From NCBI RefSeq assembly GCF_041435215.1, contig NZ_CP108394.1, positions 124,001-188,000 of the forward strand: a stretch of 64,000 nt of DNA. The letters are read 5' to 3'. The notes under the pieces were generated by a model that worked only from the letters and a program-made list of their open reading frames with translations, did no database searches and was not told the origin of the DNA. Shown one piece after another: positions 20,459 through 30,892 of this stretch. Source of the DNA: Streptomyces sp. NBC_01314 (lineage in GTDB: Bacteria > Actinomycetota > Actinomycetes > Streptomycetales > Streptomycetaceae). Each line of letters opens with the position of its first letter. Position 1 is the first letter of the stretch. Both the position numbers and the translations under genes were made by a program.

Positions 20459-20810
20459 CCCACCCGGCCGTCATGCCGAGAGGCTGGAAGAAACCCTCTA
20501 TGGGATGGGCACCAGGTGAATGTTGACCTGCAGGCTGGTGCAGCGTCGGCGTGGTGGCGGTCGAGAACGTGAGCTCGACGGTCCACTCCGGCGGCGCAGG
20601 CCGGCTCCAGCGATAAACCATGTTCAGCTGATTGTCACTGCTTCGAGGTAAGCATCTCGTCTCCCCGGTGGATGCGGCATGCCCAGCGGCTAGCTTTCTG
20701 CAAGTGGGGGATCTCCTTGATCCTTTCCGCTCGTTGCCCACTCCTGCCTGTCTCCCGGTGGGCGCACCCGTGTGCCGGATCTCCCGTCGTGCAAGGAGAA
20801 ACTCCTCCCG
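20459..20810. promoter_or_regulatory. Upstream region of the 2-MIB operon
   Basis: No gene recognised. AAGGAG at 20793-20798 is the ribosome site of the encapsulin gene. The promoter must lie here but I cannot place -35/-10 boxes with confidence. Confidence 0.4.
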
Positions 20811-22226
20811 ATGACCGTCGACAGCATCCCGGATGCTCAGACCACGCCTGACGCCCCGCCGCAGTCCCTGAGTACCGCCGCCGCCCGCAACCTCGCCACC
20901 ACCACCAAGTCCGCCCCGCAGATGCAGGAGATCACCTCCCGCTGGCTGTTGCGGATGCTGCCCTGGGTCGAGGCCGAGGGCGGCACCTACCGGGTCAACC
21001 GGCGACTGCGTCACACCGTCGGTGATGGCCGCATCGAGGTCGTCCAGGAGGGCGCCACGGTCCGGGTGATTCCCCGAGAGCTCGGTGAGCTGGCCCTACT
21101 GCGTGGATTCCAGGACACGGACGTCCTCACGGCCCTCGCCGATCGCTGCACGCAGCGCGACTTCGCGGCGGGTGAAGTTCTCGTCGAGCGTGGCAGCCCC
21201 GCAGACCGGATCTACCTGATCGCCCATGGTCGAGTCGGTCAGACTACCCAGGGCAAGTACGGCGGAGAGCTTGCCATCGCGGTGCTCGCGGACGGCGGCC
21301 ACTTCGGTGAGAATGCCTTGCTGGACTCCGGCGCCCGCCACGACTGCAAGGTCACCGCCGAGACCTCCGGTACCCTCCTCACCCTCTCCCGTGCCGACTT
21401 CGCCGCAGTCCAGGCCTCCGCGCCCCACCTTCAGGCCCACGTCGACGAGTTCAGCTCCCGCACACAGCAGCGGCAGAACAAGCACGGCGAGGCCGAGATC
21501 GCCCTGTCGGCCGGCCATGTCGGCGAGGCCGACCTGCCGGGCACTTTCGTCGACTATGAACTGCAGCCGCGCGAGTACGAACTCTCCGTCGCACAGACGG
21601 TTCTGCGGATCCACACCCGGGTCGCCGACCTCTACAACGGTCCGATGAACCAGACGGAGGAGCAACTCAGGCTCACCATCGAGGCGTTGCGCGAGCGTCA
21701 GGAACACGAGCTGATCAACAATCGCGAGTTCGGGCTGCTGCACAACGCCGACTTCAAGCAGCGCATCCAGCCCCGCTCCGGCCCCCCGACCCCGGACGAC
21801 ATGGACGACCTGCTCTGCCGCCGGCGCGGCACCAAGCTGTTCCTCGCCCACCCCAGGACCATCGCCGCCATCGGGCGCGGCTTCAACGCCTGCGGCCTCT
21901 ACCCAGACCATGTCGACCTCGGCGGACAATCCGTTCCCGCCTGGCGCGGGGTGCCCATTCTGCCTTGCAACAAGATCCCGATCAGCAAGGAGCAGACCAG
22001 CTCCATCATCGCGATGCGCACCGGAGAGGAGAACCAGGGCGTCATCGGCCTGCGGCAGACCGAGCTTGTGGACGAGTACGAACCGGGCCTCTCCGTGCGG
22101 TTCATGGGCATCAACGAACAGGCGATCATCTCCTACCTCGTCAGCACCTACTACTCGGCCGCGGTGCTCCTGCCCGACGCCCTCGGCGTGATGGAGAACG
22201 TGCAGATCGCCCCCAGGCCGCGCTGA
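20811..22226 (+). CDS. Family 2B encapsulin shell protein with cyclic-nucleotide-binding-like domain
   Basis: 471 residues; ATG 20811 with AAGGAG upstream. A disordered Pro/Thr/Ala N-arm (1-30) is followed by a cNMP-binding-like domain at ~95-200 ([40 protein letters not shown]). The HK97-type shell fold fills the C-terminal half, including [40 protein letters not shown] and [20 protein letters not shown]. These proteins (formerly EshA-like) self-assemble into icosahedral compartments. Family 2B shells encoded beside 2-MIB synthase are known to package it. First gene of a three-gene operon, 80 bases before the synthase. Confidence 0.92.
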   Translation: MTVDSIPDAQTTPDAPPQSLSTAAARNLATTTKSAPQMQEITSRWLLRMLPWVEAEGGTYRVNRRLRHTVGDGRIEVVQEGATVRVIPRELGELALLRGFQDTDVLTALADRCTQRDFAAGEVLVERGSPADRIYLIAHGRVGQTTQGKYGGELAIAVLADGGHFGENALLDSGARHDCKVTAETSGTLLTLSRADFAAVQASAPHLQAHVDEFSSRTQQRQNKHGEAEIALSAGHVGEADLPGTFVDYELQPREYELSVAQTVLRIHTRVADLYNGPMNQTEEQLRLTIEALRERQEHELINNREFGLLHNADFKQRIQPRSGPPTPDDMDDLLCRRRGTKLFLAHPRTIAAIGRGFNACGLYPDHVDLGGQSVPAWRGVPILPCNKIPISKEQTSSIIAMRTGEENQGVIGLRQTELVDEYEPGLSVRFMGINEQAIISYLVSTYYSAAVLLPDALGVMENVQIAPRPR

Positions 22227-22306
22227 AGCCCTGATCGCGGCAGGTCCACGCCCTTCCACCCCCACGCACGACGAAGCGCCCGTCCCACCGCAGCAAGGAG
22301 CTGTTG

Positions 22307-23620
22307 ATGCCCGACTCCGGGCCCCTGCGATCATCCCGCCCTGAGCAGCGGCCGACGCCGCCCACAGCTGTGCCGGACGCCCCCACGCCGCGGGCCCCCG
22401 ATCTTCCGGTCACGCCGACCGTCTCTGACTTTTTTGCGGCACTGCATCCGCCGGTCACGATCCCCGACCCGTCACCGACGCCCGCCTCCGCGGTACGGGA
22501 CACGCCTGACGCGACCCCGGCCGGCTCCGCCCTCCAGCGAATCCTGCGTGGACCGACCGGACCGGGAACATCCTCGATCTTCGTGGCCGCCAGGCACGAA
22601 CCCCCGCTGCCAGTACCCCCGACCCCCGGCCCGCCCGCCGAGGGACGAGCCGTCCCTGGCCTGTACTGCCACCCCGTCCCGGAGCCCGACCCCGTACGCG
22701 TCGAGGAGGTGAGCAGTCGGATCAAGAGCTGGGCCGAGGACGAGGTCCAGCTCTATCCCGAGGAGTGGGAGGGGCAGTTCGACGGATTCTCCGTCGGCCG
22801 TTACATGGTCGTCTGCCACCCCGACGCCCCGACGATCGACCACCTGATGCTCGCCACACGGCTGATGGTCGCGGAGAACGCGGTGGACGACTGCTACTGC
22901 GAGGACCACGGCGGGTCGCCCGTCGGTCTCGGCGGGCGCCTCCTCCTGGCGCACACCGCGATCGACCACTTCCACACCACCGCGGAGTACGCGCCTGCGT
23001 GGCAGGAGTCGCTCACGTCGGACGTACCGCGCCGGGCGTACCGCAGCGCGATGGAGTACTTCGTCAGCGTGGCCACGCCCTCCCAGGCCGATCGCTACCG
23101 GCACGACATGGCCCGGCTGCACATGGGCTACCTCGCCGAGGCCGCCTGGGCACAGACAAGTTACGTGCCGGAGGTGTGGGAGTACCTGGCGATGCGCCAG
23201 TTCAACAACTTCCGGCCCTGCCCCACGATCACCGACACCGTCGGCGGTTACGAGCTGCCCGCGGACATGCACGCCCGCCCGGACATGCAACGGGTGATCG
23301 CTCTCGCCGGCAACGCGACCACCATCGTCAACGACCTCTACTCGTACACCAAGGAACTCGACAGTCCGGGCCGCCACCTGAACCTGCCGGTGGTGATCGC
23401 GGAACGCGAGCAGCTCTCCGAACGCGACGCCTATCTGAAGGCCGTTGAGGTCCACAACGAACTCCAGCACGCCTTCGAGGCCGCCGCGGCCGACCTCGCG
23501 AAGGCCTGCCCCCTGCCCCCCGTGCTGCGTTTCCTCAAGGGCGTGGCCGCCTGGGTCGACGGCAACCACGACTGGCACCGCACCAACACCTACCGCTACA
23601 ACCTGCCCAACTTCTGGTAA
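22307..23620 (+). CDS. 2-methylisoborneol synthase (class I terpene cyclase)
   Basis: 437 residues from ATG 22307 (AAGGAG at 22294-22299; the TTG just upstream is not needed). The first ~110 residues are Pro/Ala/Thr-rich and disordered, with conserved-looking islands SDFFAALHPPVTIPDPS and SALQRILRGPTGPG. Such N-termini act as cargo-loading domains for family 2 encapsulins (established for the family). The catalytic domain has the acidic motif DDCYCED (194-200) and the NSE-type motif NDLYSYTKE (342-350), which bind the Mg-diphosphate cluster. It cyclises 2-methylgeranyl diphosphate to the musty odorant 2-MIB. Confidence 0.94.
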   Translation: MPDSGPLRSSRPEQRPTPPTAVPDAPTPRAPDLPVTPTVSDFFAALHPPVTIPDPSPTPASAVRDTPDATPAGSALQRILRGPTGPGTSSIFVAARHEPPLPVPPTPGPPAEGRAVPGLYCHPVPEPDPVRVEEVSSRIKSWAEDEVQLYPEEWEGQFDGFSVGRYMVVCHPDAPTIDHLMLATRLMVAENAVDDCYCEDHGGSPVGLGGRLLLAHTAIDHFHTTAEYAPAWQESLTSDVPRRAYRSAMEYFVSVATPSQADRYRHDMARLHMGYLAEAAWAQTSYVPEVWEYLAMRQFNNFRPCPTITDTVGGYELPADMHARPDMQRVIALAGNATTIVNDLYSYTKELDSPGRHLNLPVVIAEREQLSERDAYLKAVEVHNELQHAFEAAAADLAKACPLPPVLRFLKGVAAWVDGNHDWHRTNTYRYNLPNFW

Positions 23621-23636
23621 GGAAACGGAAATTTCT

Positions 23637-24530
23637 GTGACCACTGAGACAACCTCCACCTCCACCGCCACCGCCACCGCCACCGCGAAGATCCCGGCCC
23701 CGGCGACGCCGTACCAGGAGGACATCGCCCGTTACTGGAACAACGAGGCACGGCCGGTCAACCTACGCCTCGGTGACGTGGACGGGCTCTACCATCACCA
23801 CTACGGCATCGGCGCCGTGGACCACGCCACGCTCGGCGACCCGGCACACAGCGCGCACGGGAAGAAGCTCATCGCGGAGCTGCACCGGCTGGAGTCCGCA
23901 CAGGCGGAGTTCCTCCTGGACCATCTCGGCCCCCTCGGGCCCGACGACACCCTCGTTGACGCCGGCTGCGGGCGGGGTGGGTCCATGGTCATGGCCCACC
24001 GCCGCTTCGGCTGCCGGGTCGAGGGCGTCACCCTGTCCGCCACCCAGGCCGACTTCGGCAACAAGCGCGCACGAGAACTGCGCATCGAGGACCACGTCCG
24101 CTCCCGCGTGTGCAACATGCTCGACACGCCCTTCGACAAGGGCAGCATCGCCGCCTCGTGGAACAACGAGTCGACCATGTACGTCGACCTCCACGACTTG
24201 TTCGCCGAGCACTCCCGCTTCCTGAGGGTGGGCGGCCGGTACGTGACGATCACTGGCTGCTGGAACCCCCGCTACGGCCAACCGTCGAAGTGGGTCTCGC
24301 AGATCAACGCCCACTTCGAGTGCAACATCCACTCCCGCCGAGAGTATCTGCGCGCCATGGCCGACAACCGGCTCGTGCCGCAGACCATCGTCGATCTCAC
24401 CCCGGAGACTCTGCCCTACTGGGAACTGCGGGCCACGTCCTCGCTGGTAACGGGGATCGAGGAAGCCTTCATCGAGTCCTACAAGGATGGCTCCTTCCAG
24501 TACGTTCTGATCGCGGCCGACCGCGTGTGA
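23637..24530 (+). CDS. Geranyl diphosphate 2-C-methyltransferase
   Basis: 297 residues from GTG 23637, 16 bases after the synthase stop with GGAAA upstream. A short Thr-Ala repeat (STATATATA) made by ACCGCC units forms the N-terminus. YYHHHYGIGAVD-like LYHHHYGIGAVD, SAM motif I LVDAGCGRGGSM (106-117), GVTLSATQADFGNKRARELR and NNESTMYVDLHDLFAEHSRF match GPP methyltransferases. It methylates C2 of geranyl diphosphate with SAM, giving the substrate for the cyclase. Last gene before a strong terminator. Confidence 0.94.
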   Translation: MTTETTSTSTATATATAKIPAPATPYQEDIARYWNNEARPVNLRLGDVDGLYHHHYGIGAVDHATLGDPAHSAHGKKLIAELHRLESAQAEFLLDHLGPLGPDDTLVDAGCGRGGSMVMAHRRFGCRVEGVTLSATQADFGNKRARELRIEDHVRSRVCNMLDTPFDKGSIAASWNNESTMYVDLHDLFAEHSRFLRVGGRYVTITGCWNPRYGQPSKWVSQINAHFECNIHSRREYLRAMADNRLVPQTIVDLTPETLPYWELRATSSLVTGIEEAFIESYKDGSFQYVLIAADRV

Positions 24531-24534
24531 TGCT

Positions 24535-24590
24535 CACCTCGCGTGGCCGGGGACCGAAGCCCTCCCAGGCAACCCCGGCCACGCGAGGTG
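24535..24590. terminator. Terminator of the 2-MIB operon
   Basis: An 18-base arm CACCTCGCGTGGCCGGGG (24535-24552) has a perfect complement at 24573-24590 with a 20-base loop, starting five bases after the stop codon. Confidence 0.9.
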
Positions 24591-24883
24591 CGCTCTCTCG
24601 CAGCGCCATGTAGGAACGTCCTCGTGCTCCTCGGTGAGGATCTGCAGGGCGAAGTCGATGCTCGCGCGGGCGATGCCCCGGGGAAGCCGTACGTTGACGG
24701 CACGGCACGGAGCGGGAGCGCGGGCAGTCGCGGCGAACCCAGAGCGACTTGGTCCGTCTTCCGCAAGACCGCCCTGGCCGGACGGTCCTTCGCCAACCCC
24801 GACAAGATGAGCAGGCAGTGGTGGGTCGGCTGTCGCGGGCCCGTAAGGCGCCGCGGGACCTGGCTGCTTCCTGATACATCCCG
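24591..24883. other. Spacer with possible short protein remnant
   Basis: The minus strand at ~24610-24720 reads VNVRLPRGIARASIDFALQI then LTEEHEDVPTW, which has protein-like composition but belongs to no family I can name. Otherwise nothing seen. Confidence 0.3.
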
Positions 24884-25471
24884 TCAGCTCATGGGTGGCA
24901 GTCCGGGTTCCGGCAGCACCTGTAGGGAGTTCAGGGTGAAGGCCAGCAGATGGTAGTGGCCCACCAGCATCGGCAGCTCGATCAACTGGCGCTCCGTCAG
25001 GTGTTGGGCCAGCCCTTCCCACGTCGACTGGCCGATCCGGGCGCCGGAGTGCAACTCGTCCGTGGCCCGCAGCAGCAACGACTGCCGCTCCGTCCAACCC
25101 GGCGCGTCGGGACCCGCAGCGACCCGCGCCATGTCGTCCGATGACAGCCCGGCCTTCGCCGCGATCCTCACGTGCTGGCCCCACTCGTAGGGCGACTCGC
25201 AATTGCGCGCCACTCGGAGGATGACCAACTCGCGTTCAGCGAAGGGCAGCTCGCTGGCAAGCAGCAACTGGCTGCTGAAGGGCAGCCAGGCGGCGAACAA
25301 CTCCGGATGACGAGCAAGCGTCGTAAACACATGTGCCTCACCGAGCGAAGACACTCCGAGGCCTAGTGAACCGATGTCGGCGGACAACGTCTCCCGCACG
25401 GATTCAGCCCATTCATCCGCGGGCTGCGGAGGAATGCGGGGCGCGGCGGGCGACAGCGGCGGCTCTGACAC
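24884..25471 (-). CDS. Carboxymuconolactone decarboxylase/AhpD-like protein
   Basis: 195 residues; ATG 25471. HPELFAAWLPFSSQLLLASE, LPFAERELVILRVARNCESP and YEWGQHVRIAAKAGLSSDDM form the CMD-type helical core. The CxxC redox pair of true AhpD is absent (NCESPYEW instead), as in the common actinobacterial subgroup with no assigned reaction. Convergent with the 2-MIB operon, stand-alone, cytosolic. Confidence 0.85.
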   Translation of the reverse strand: MSEPPLSPAAPRIPPQPADEWAESVRETLSADIGSLGLGVSSLGEAHVFTTLARHPELFAAWLPFSSQLLLASELPFAERELVILRVARNCESPYEWGQHVRIAAKAGLSSDDMARVAAGPDAPGWTERQSLLLRATDELHSGARIGQSTWEGLAQHLTERQLIELPMLVGHYHLLAFTLNSLQVLPEPGLPPMS

Positions 25472-28234
25472 GCGGTCACGCTACGCCAAGGGCCGTCCGG
25501 CGGAAACGCCGACGACAAGCCATGTCGCCTGGAGACTTTAGGCCACGCGTCACCGACTTCGTAGTCGGGGGGCCTTGACCCAAGTCCGGATAATTAAAGG
25601 GCTTGCAGAGCATTAACCCGTAGCTTCCCGCTGGCCGACTCGTTGGCGTGGTATGGGCGCATCGGAGGGGCAACGGGCGGCGCTGGCAGCCAAGTTCGAG
25701 GCGATCTTTCCGCATCTCGACGAGCGGCAGCGGCGTCTGCTGATAGGAGCGGAAGCCCGGTCGATCGGCCATGGCGGGATCAGGCTGGTCGCCCGGGCTG
25801 CCGGGGTGCGGGAGGCCACGGTGTCGCTGGGTGCGGATGAACTGGAATCCGGCGAGGCCCCGTTGGGGCGGGTGCGCCGGGTGGGCGGAGGCCGCAAGCG
25901 GACGGTCGATCTGGACCTGGGACTTCGTCCGGCGCTGCTGGCCCTGGTCGAGCCGGATGTGCGGGGTGATCCGATGTCGCCGTTGCGGTGGACGACGAAG
26001 TCCACCCGTCATCTGGCCGCCGAACTCACCCGCCAGGGTCACCGGATATCCGCCGACACCGTCGCCGACGTGCTGCGCGAGGAAGGCTTCAGCCTCCAGG
26101 GGAACGCCAAGACCATCGAAGGCCGGCAGCACCCCGACCGGGACGGCCAGTTCCGCTACATCCGTCGAATCCATCCGCCGCTGGTGGAAGGGCCGCGGCA
26201 AGGAGGACTACCCGCAGGCCGGACGACTGCTGATCACCGCTGATGCGGGAGGTTCCAACGGATACCGGACCCGCGCCTGGAAGGCCGAACTCGCCGCCCT
26301 GGCCCTGGAGACGGGCCTGAACATCACCGTCTGTCACTTTCCTCCCGGCACTTCGAAGTGGAACCGAATCGAGCACCGGCTGTTCTCCCACATCACCATG
26401 AACTGGCGCGGCAGGCCCCTGACCAGCCACGAGGTCATCATGCAGTCCATCGCCGCGACCACCACCCGCACCGGCCTGAGAGTCCACGCGGAACTCGACA
26501 CCACCGCCTATGAGACGGGGATCCGCATCGGTGACGGGCAGATGGAAGCCCTGCCCCTGACCCGCCACGACTTCCACGGCGACTGGAACTACTCCCTGGT
26601 GCGCCACGAGGCGCCACTTGATACCGGGTAGGGGTGGAAGACCCCTACCGCCGGCCTGTCGCAGCAGGCTGGTGAAGCTGAGGGCAGCCGATGCGTGGAG
26701 ATGTACGCGGAGGTGGGAGCAGCCCTGACAACGACGGGACGCGCCGGTACTTCCAGACGACGCGGGTCCGGCAAGCAAGACGAGACGCCGTACGAGAGGA
26801 ACCAGTGTCTGACGCCCCGTAAGAGTTCCACCGGCTCCAATCTGGAAGATGCGGGCCGGGTGCAGCGCACGCCACCTCCGGGTGGCGACTCCGAAGCCGA
26901 CTTCAGGGTGTCGGTGGGGAGGCCACGTTGAAAGCCTGCGGCGTAGGCGTGGCGATGCTGTCGGGGTAGAGCTGGGCGGCTCGCTCGTCGACCGGTTGGT
27001 GGTGAACGTGGGAAGCGTCCTGGTGTCGCCCTTCCCGTCTGGCAGCCAGCCAGACGGAGGGCAAGGCCCGTCGTCGGTTGACGACTCCAGGACGTGGCGG
27101 AGGCCTCGTAGTAGTCCGAGCGTGTTAATGGCGCGCACATGGCGAAGGGGGCCAGCAAGTCAGCAGTCGAGGAACTGGAAGACCGGGAGGTCATCGGTGA
27201 ATACCGACGCACTGGAGCACGCCACGTATGAGGCGGAGCTCCGGGTACTGGAGATCCATGCCAAGCTGCACCGTTGGGCCCGTGATGATCCTCATCGCAG
27301 GTTCGATGACCTCTTCAACCTCTGTGCCGATCCCGCGTTCTTGCTGGTCGCGTGGGATCGGGTGCGGGGTAACAAGGGTGCCAAGACTGCCGGGGTGGAC
27401 GGCCGCACAGCGGCGTCCATTGCGGAGCGGACGGGTGTTGAGGAGTTCCTCGACGCACTACGAGGCTCGATCAAGGATCGTAGTTTCCGTCCGCGGCCGG
27501 TGCGGGAGCGGATGATTCCCAAGACAGGCGGCAAGCTGCGCCGCCTGGGGATCGCGACGATCGCCGACCGGGTGGTGCAGGCGTCCTTGAAGCTGGTGCT
27601 GGAGCCGATTTTCGAGGCGGATTTCCTCCCGTGCTCCTACGGGTTCCGTCCGAACCACCGGGCTCACGACGCGGTGGCCGAGGTCCGCCACTTCACGTCC
27701 CACGGGTATGAGTGGATCGTGGAGGGTGACATCAAAGTCTGCTTCGACGAGATTTCGCATCCGCCCCTGCTGGACCAGGTGCGGCTTCGGATCGGGGACA
27801 ACCGCGTTCTTGACCTGGTGAAGGCGTTCCTCAAGGCGGGCATCCTCGGTGAGGATCGCGTGCTGCGAGAAACCAGCGCCGGAACCCCGCAGGGTTCGAT
27901 CTTGTCGCCGTTGCTCAGCAACGTGGCCCTCTCCGTCCTGGACGAGTACGTAGCCCAGGGACCGGGAGGACCCGGAAGCAGCAAGCTGGGGCGGGAACAG
28001 CGTCGCCGTCAAGGTCTTCCCAACTACCGTATTTCCAGGTATGCGGACGACTGGTGCCTGATGGTCCACGGCACCGAAGGCGATGCCGAAGCCCTGCGCG
28101 AGGAGATCGCAGGGGTCTTGTCCACGATGGGCCTGCGCCTGTCCCCGGAGAAGACCCTGATCACCCACATCGATGAGGGACTGGACTTCCTCGGGTGGCA
28201 CATCCAGCGCCACCCGAGGAACCAGCCGGTACTA

Positions 28235-29404
28235 CTCAGGCTGAACTCGCAGCGTCGTCTTGGGTGGTGACGGCTCATGATCCTCGCGCTATTGCTGGAT
28301 CATGAGGTATGCGGCAGCGGGCGGGTACACGCCCGAGGAACAGGCCCGTCGGGAACGGTTGCGGCTGGAGGTCGCCGAGCGGTTCGCGGCGGGTGAGTCG
28401 AGTGCGCGGATCGCGCGGGAGTTGCGGGTCACGAAGCGCTCGGTGGAGCGCTGGCGGGCGGCGTGGAAGCAGGGTGGAGCGGCGGCGCTGTACTCGGCGG
28501 GACCCGTGGCGCGGGAGCGGCTGAGCGAGCGGCAGTGGGAGAAGGTGGCTGCTCTGCTGGACGCCGGGCCCGGCGTGTGCGGCTTCGAGGACGATCAGCG
28601 CTGGACGCTGGCGCGGGTCGCCGACCTGATCGGCCGGACCTGCCATGTCAACTACACCCTGACCGGGGTGAGCAAGCTGCTTGACCGGCACGGTTACTCC
28701 TGGCAGGTCCCGGTGCGCCGCTCGGCGGCACGCGACGAGGAGGAGATCACACGCTGGCGGGAGGAGACCTGGCCCGAGGTGGAACCACCGCCGGCGAGCT
28801 CGGCGCCTACATCTGCTTCGCCGACGAGTCGGGGCAGGGGCTGAGCCCGCCGCGAGGCCGGACCTGGGCCAGGCGCGGGGCTCGCCCGCAGGTCACAGTG
28901 CACGTACGCAAGCGCGGGCGGGTCAACGCGCTCGGTGCGGCCTGCTACCGCCCCGGCGGCCACCGGCCGCGCTTCGCCTACCGGTTACACACCTGGCACG
29001 GCCGCAAGAACGAGAGCAAGAGCTTCACCCTGGACGAGTACCGCGCCTTCCTGACTGCGCTCCATCATCAACTGCACACCCCCGTCGTGCTGGTGTGGGA
29101 CAACGTCTCCACGCACAAGACGCCGGAGTTCACCGCGTGGGCAGCGCGGCAGAAGTGGCTTCGGGTGTTCCACCTCCCCAGATACGCACCCGAGCTGAAC
29201 GCCGTCGAGTGGATCTGGTCCTGGCTCAAACGAGGCATCGTCAACTTCCTGCTCGCCGGTATCGACGACCTCGAAGCGCTCGTCCGCAGTCGACTCAAGC
29301 AGATCCAGTACCGGCCCGACGCGATCACCGGCTGCCTCGCCGACACCGGACTGATCACGAAGCCGCCATGATCCATCACAGCGACGCTACGGGTTCAACC
29401 TGAG
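28235..29404 (+). mobile_element. IS630-family element inserted in the intron 1 maturase
   Basis: Terminal inverted repeats CTCAGGCTGAACTCG (28235) and the complement of CTCAGGTTGAACCCG (ending 29404) are flanked by TA on both sides (28233-28234 and 29405-29406), the TA target duplication of the family. Confidence 0.85.
28302..29371 (+). CDS. IS630-family transposase in two overlapping frames
   Basis: Frame A (28302-28844) carries the helix-turn-helix half: ARELRVTKRSVERWRAAWKQ and YTLTGVSKLLDRHGYSWQVP. Frame B (readable from ~28790 to 29371) carries the catalytic half: GAYICFADESGQGLSPPRGR, VVLVWDNVSTHKTPEF and RYAPELNAVEWIWSWLKRG, with the DDE residues intact. IS630 elements often use programmed frameshifting between such frames, so this may be active; a simple mutation is the alternative. 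Confidence 0.85.
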
Positions 29405-29639
29405 TACGTCTACACCTACTCCTCACGCAAAGCCCTCGCGGCTGTGATGGGCAAGGTCAAAACGGCGTGCCGGAAGATGGCCACGAACCAGCCGCTCGAC
29501 ACCCTGCTCATCCAGCTCAACCGGATGCTGCCGGGCTGGTGCGCCTACTTCCGACCCGGCGTGTCCAGCGCGACATTCCAATACCTGAGTGAACCGCCCC
29601 GTTTCGAATGGAGACTCGATTTCATGAAAGGATCGAGTC

Positions 29640-29966
29640 ATGGCACGACCTTCCCGTTACCCGCTTGAGCTCCGCCGCCGTGCGGTGCGCATGGTCGCCG
29701 AGGTGCGCGACGACTACCCCAACGAGACGGCCGCTCTGCAGGCGGTCACGGACAAGCTCGGCATCGGCTCCCGGGAGACGCTGCGGAACTGGCTGAAGCA
29801 GCACGAGATCGATGCGGGGGTGCGTCCGGGGGCGACAACGGAGGAATCTGCCCAGCTCAGAGCGTTGAAGAAGGAGAACGCCGAGCTGAAGCGGGCGAAC
29901 GAAATCCTGAAGGCGGCGGCGAGTTTCTTCGCGGCCGAGCTCGACCGGCCACACACACGCTCGTAG
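29640..29966 (+). CDS. IS3-family OrfA (helix-turn-helix, leucine zipper)
   Basis: 108 residues. RPSRYPLELRRRAVRMVAEV and IGSRETLRNWLKQHEIDAGV give the DNA-binding helix-turn-helix. LRALKKENAELKRANEILKA is the leucine-zipper region. It overlaps OrfB, which is in the -1 frame, so the OrfAB fusion transposase is expected from frameshifting near the C-terminus. Confidence 0.93.
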   Translation: MARPSRYPLELRRRAVRMVAEVRDDYPNETAALQAVTDKLGIGSRETLRNWLKQHEIDAGVRPGATTEESAQLRALKKENAELKRANEILKAAASFFAAELDRPHTRS

Positions 29967-30892
29967 CGTTCATCGACGAGCACCGGGACCGCTTCGGCGG
30001 CGTCGAGCCGATCTGCAGAACCCTCACCGGGCACGACTGCAAGATCACCCCTTCTACCTACTACGCCCAGAAGAAACGCCTGGCCGTCCCGTCCACCCGT
30101 TTCGTGCGGGACGCCGAACTCAGGGAACTGATCCGCCAGGTCCACACCACCAACTACCGCGTCTACGGGGCAAGGAAGATCTGGCGGGAGCTGAACCGGC
30201 AGGGACATGCAGTGGCCCGCTGCACCGTCGAACGGCTGATGCGCGAGATGGGCATCAGCGGCGCCGTCCGCGGCAAGAGGGTCATCACCACGATCCCGGA
30301 CCAGCAGGCCGATCGGGCACCGGACCGAGTGGACCGTGACTTCGTCGCCGCCGCACCGAACCGCTGCTGGGTCGCGGATTTCACGCACGTGGCGACCTGG
30401 GCCGGCGTCGTCTACGTCGCCTTCGTCGTGGACACCTTCTCCCGCCGGATCGTCGGCTGGTCCGCCGCGACGTCGAAGGAGACCCAGCTGGTCCTGGACG
30501 CTCTGGAGATGGCACTGTGGCAACGCAACCGCGATGAACGCCCCCATGTTCGGGGCGAGTTGATACATCACAGCGACGCGGGCAGCCAGTACACCAGTTT
30601 CAAGCTGGCCGAACACCTGGATGCGGCCGGCATCGCCGCCTCGATCGGCTCTGTCGGCGACGCATACGACAACGCCCTGATGGAGAGCACGATCGGCCTG
30701 TTCAAAACCGAGTTGATCAAGCCTCAACGGCCCTGGAAGACCCTCTCCGAGGTCGAGTTGGCCACCGCCGAGTGGATCGACTGGTACTGCCACCGGCGCC
30801 TGCACGGTGAGATAGGCCACGTGCCACCCGTCGAGTACGAGACCAACTACTACACGGAACTCACAAAACCCCAGGTCACAACCACAATCTGA
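29942..30892 (+). CDS. IS3-family OrfB (DDE transposase)
   Basis: Frame open from before the OrfA stop with no start codon at its head (first ATG-like start at 30104), consistent with production by frameshift. HTH_21 region VYGARKIWRELNRQGHAVAR. The rve core has DDE residues in WVADFTHVATW, IHHSDAGSQYTS and ALMESTIGLFKTEL. Full length. Confidence 0.92.
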   Translation, partial: RPATHTLVAFIDEHRDRFGGVEPICRTLTGHDCKITPSTYYAQKKRLAVPSTRFVRDAELRELIRQVHTTNYRVYGARKIWRELNRQGHAVARCTVERLMREMGISGAVRGKRVITTIPDQQADRAPDRVDRDFVAAAPNRCWVADFTHVATWAGVVYVAFVVDTFSRRIVGWSAATSKETQLVLDALEMALWQRNRDERPHVRGELIHHSDAGSQYTSFKLAEHLDAAGIAASIGSVGDAYDNALMESTIGLFKTELIKPQRPWKTLSEVELATAEWIDWYCHRRLHGEIGHVPPVEYETNYYTELTKPQVTTTI

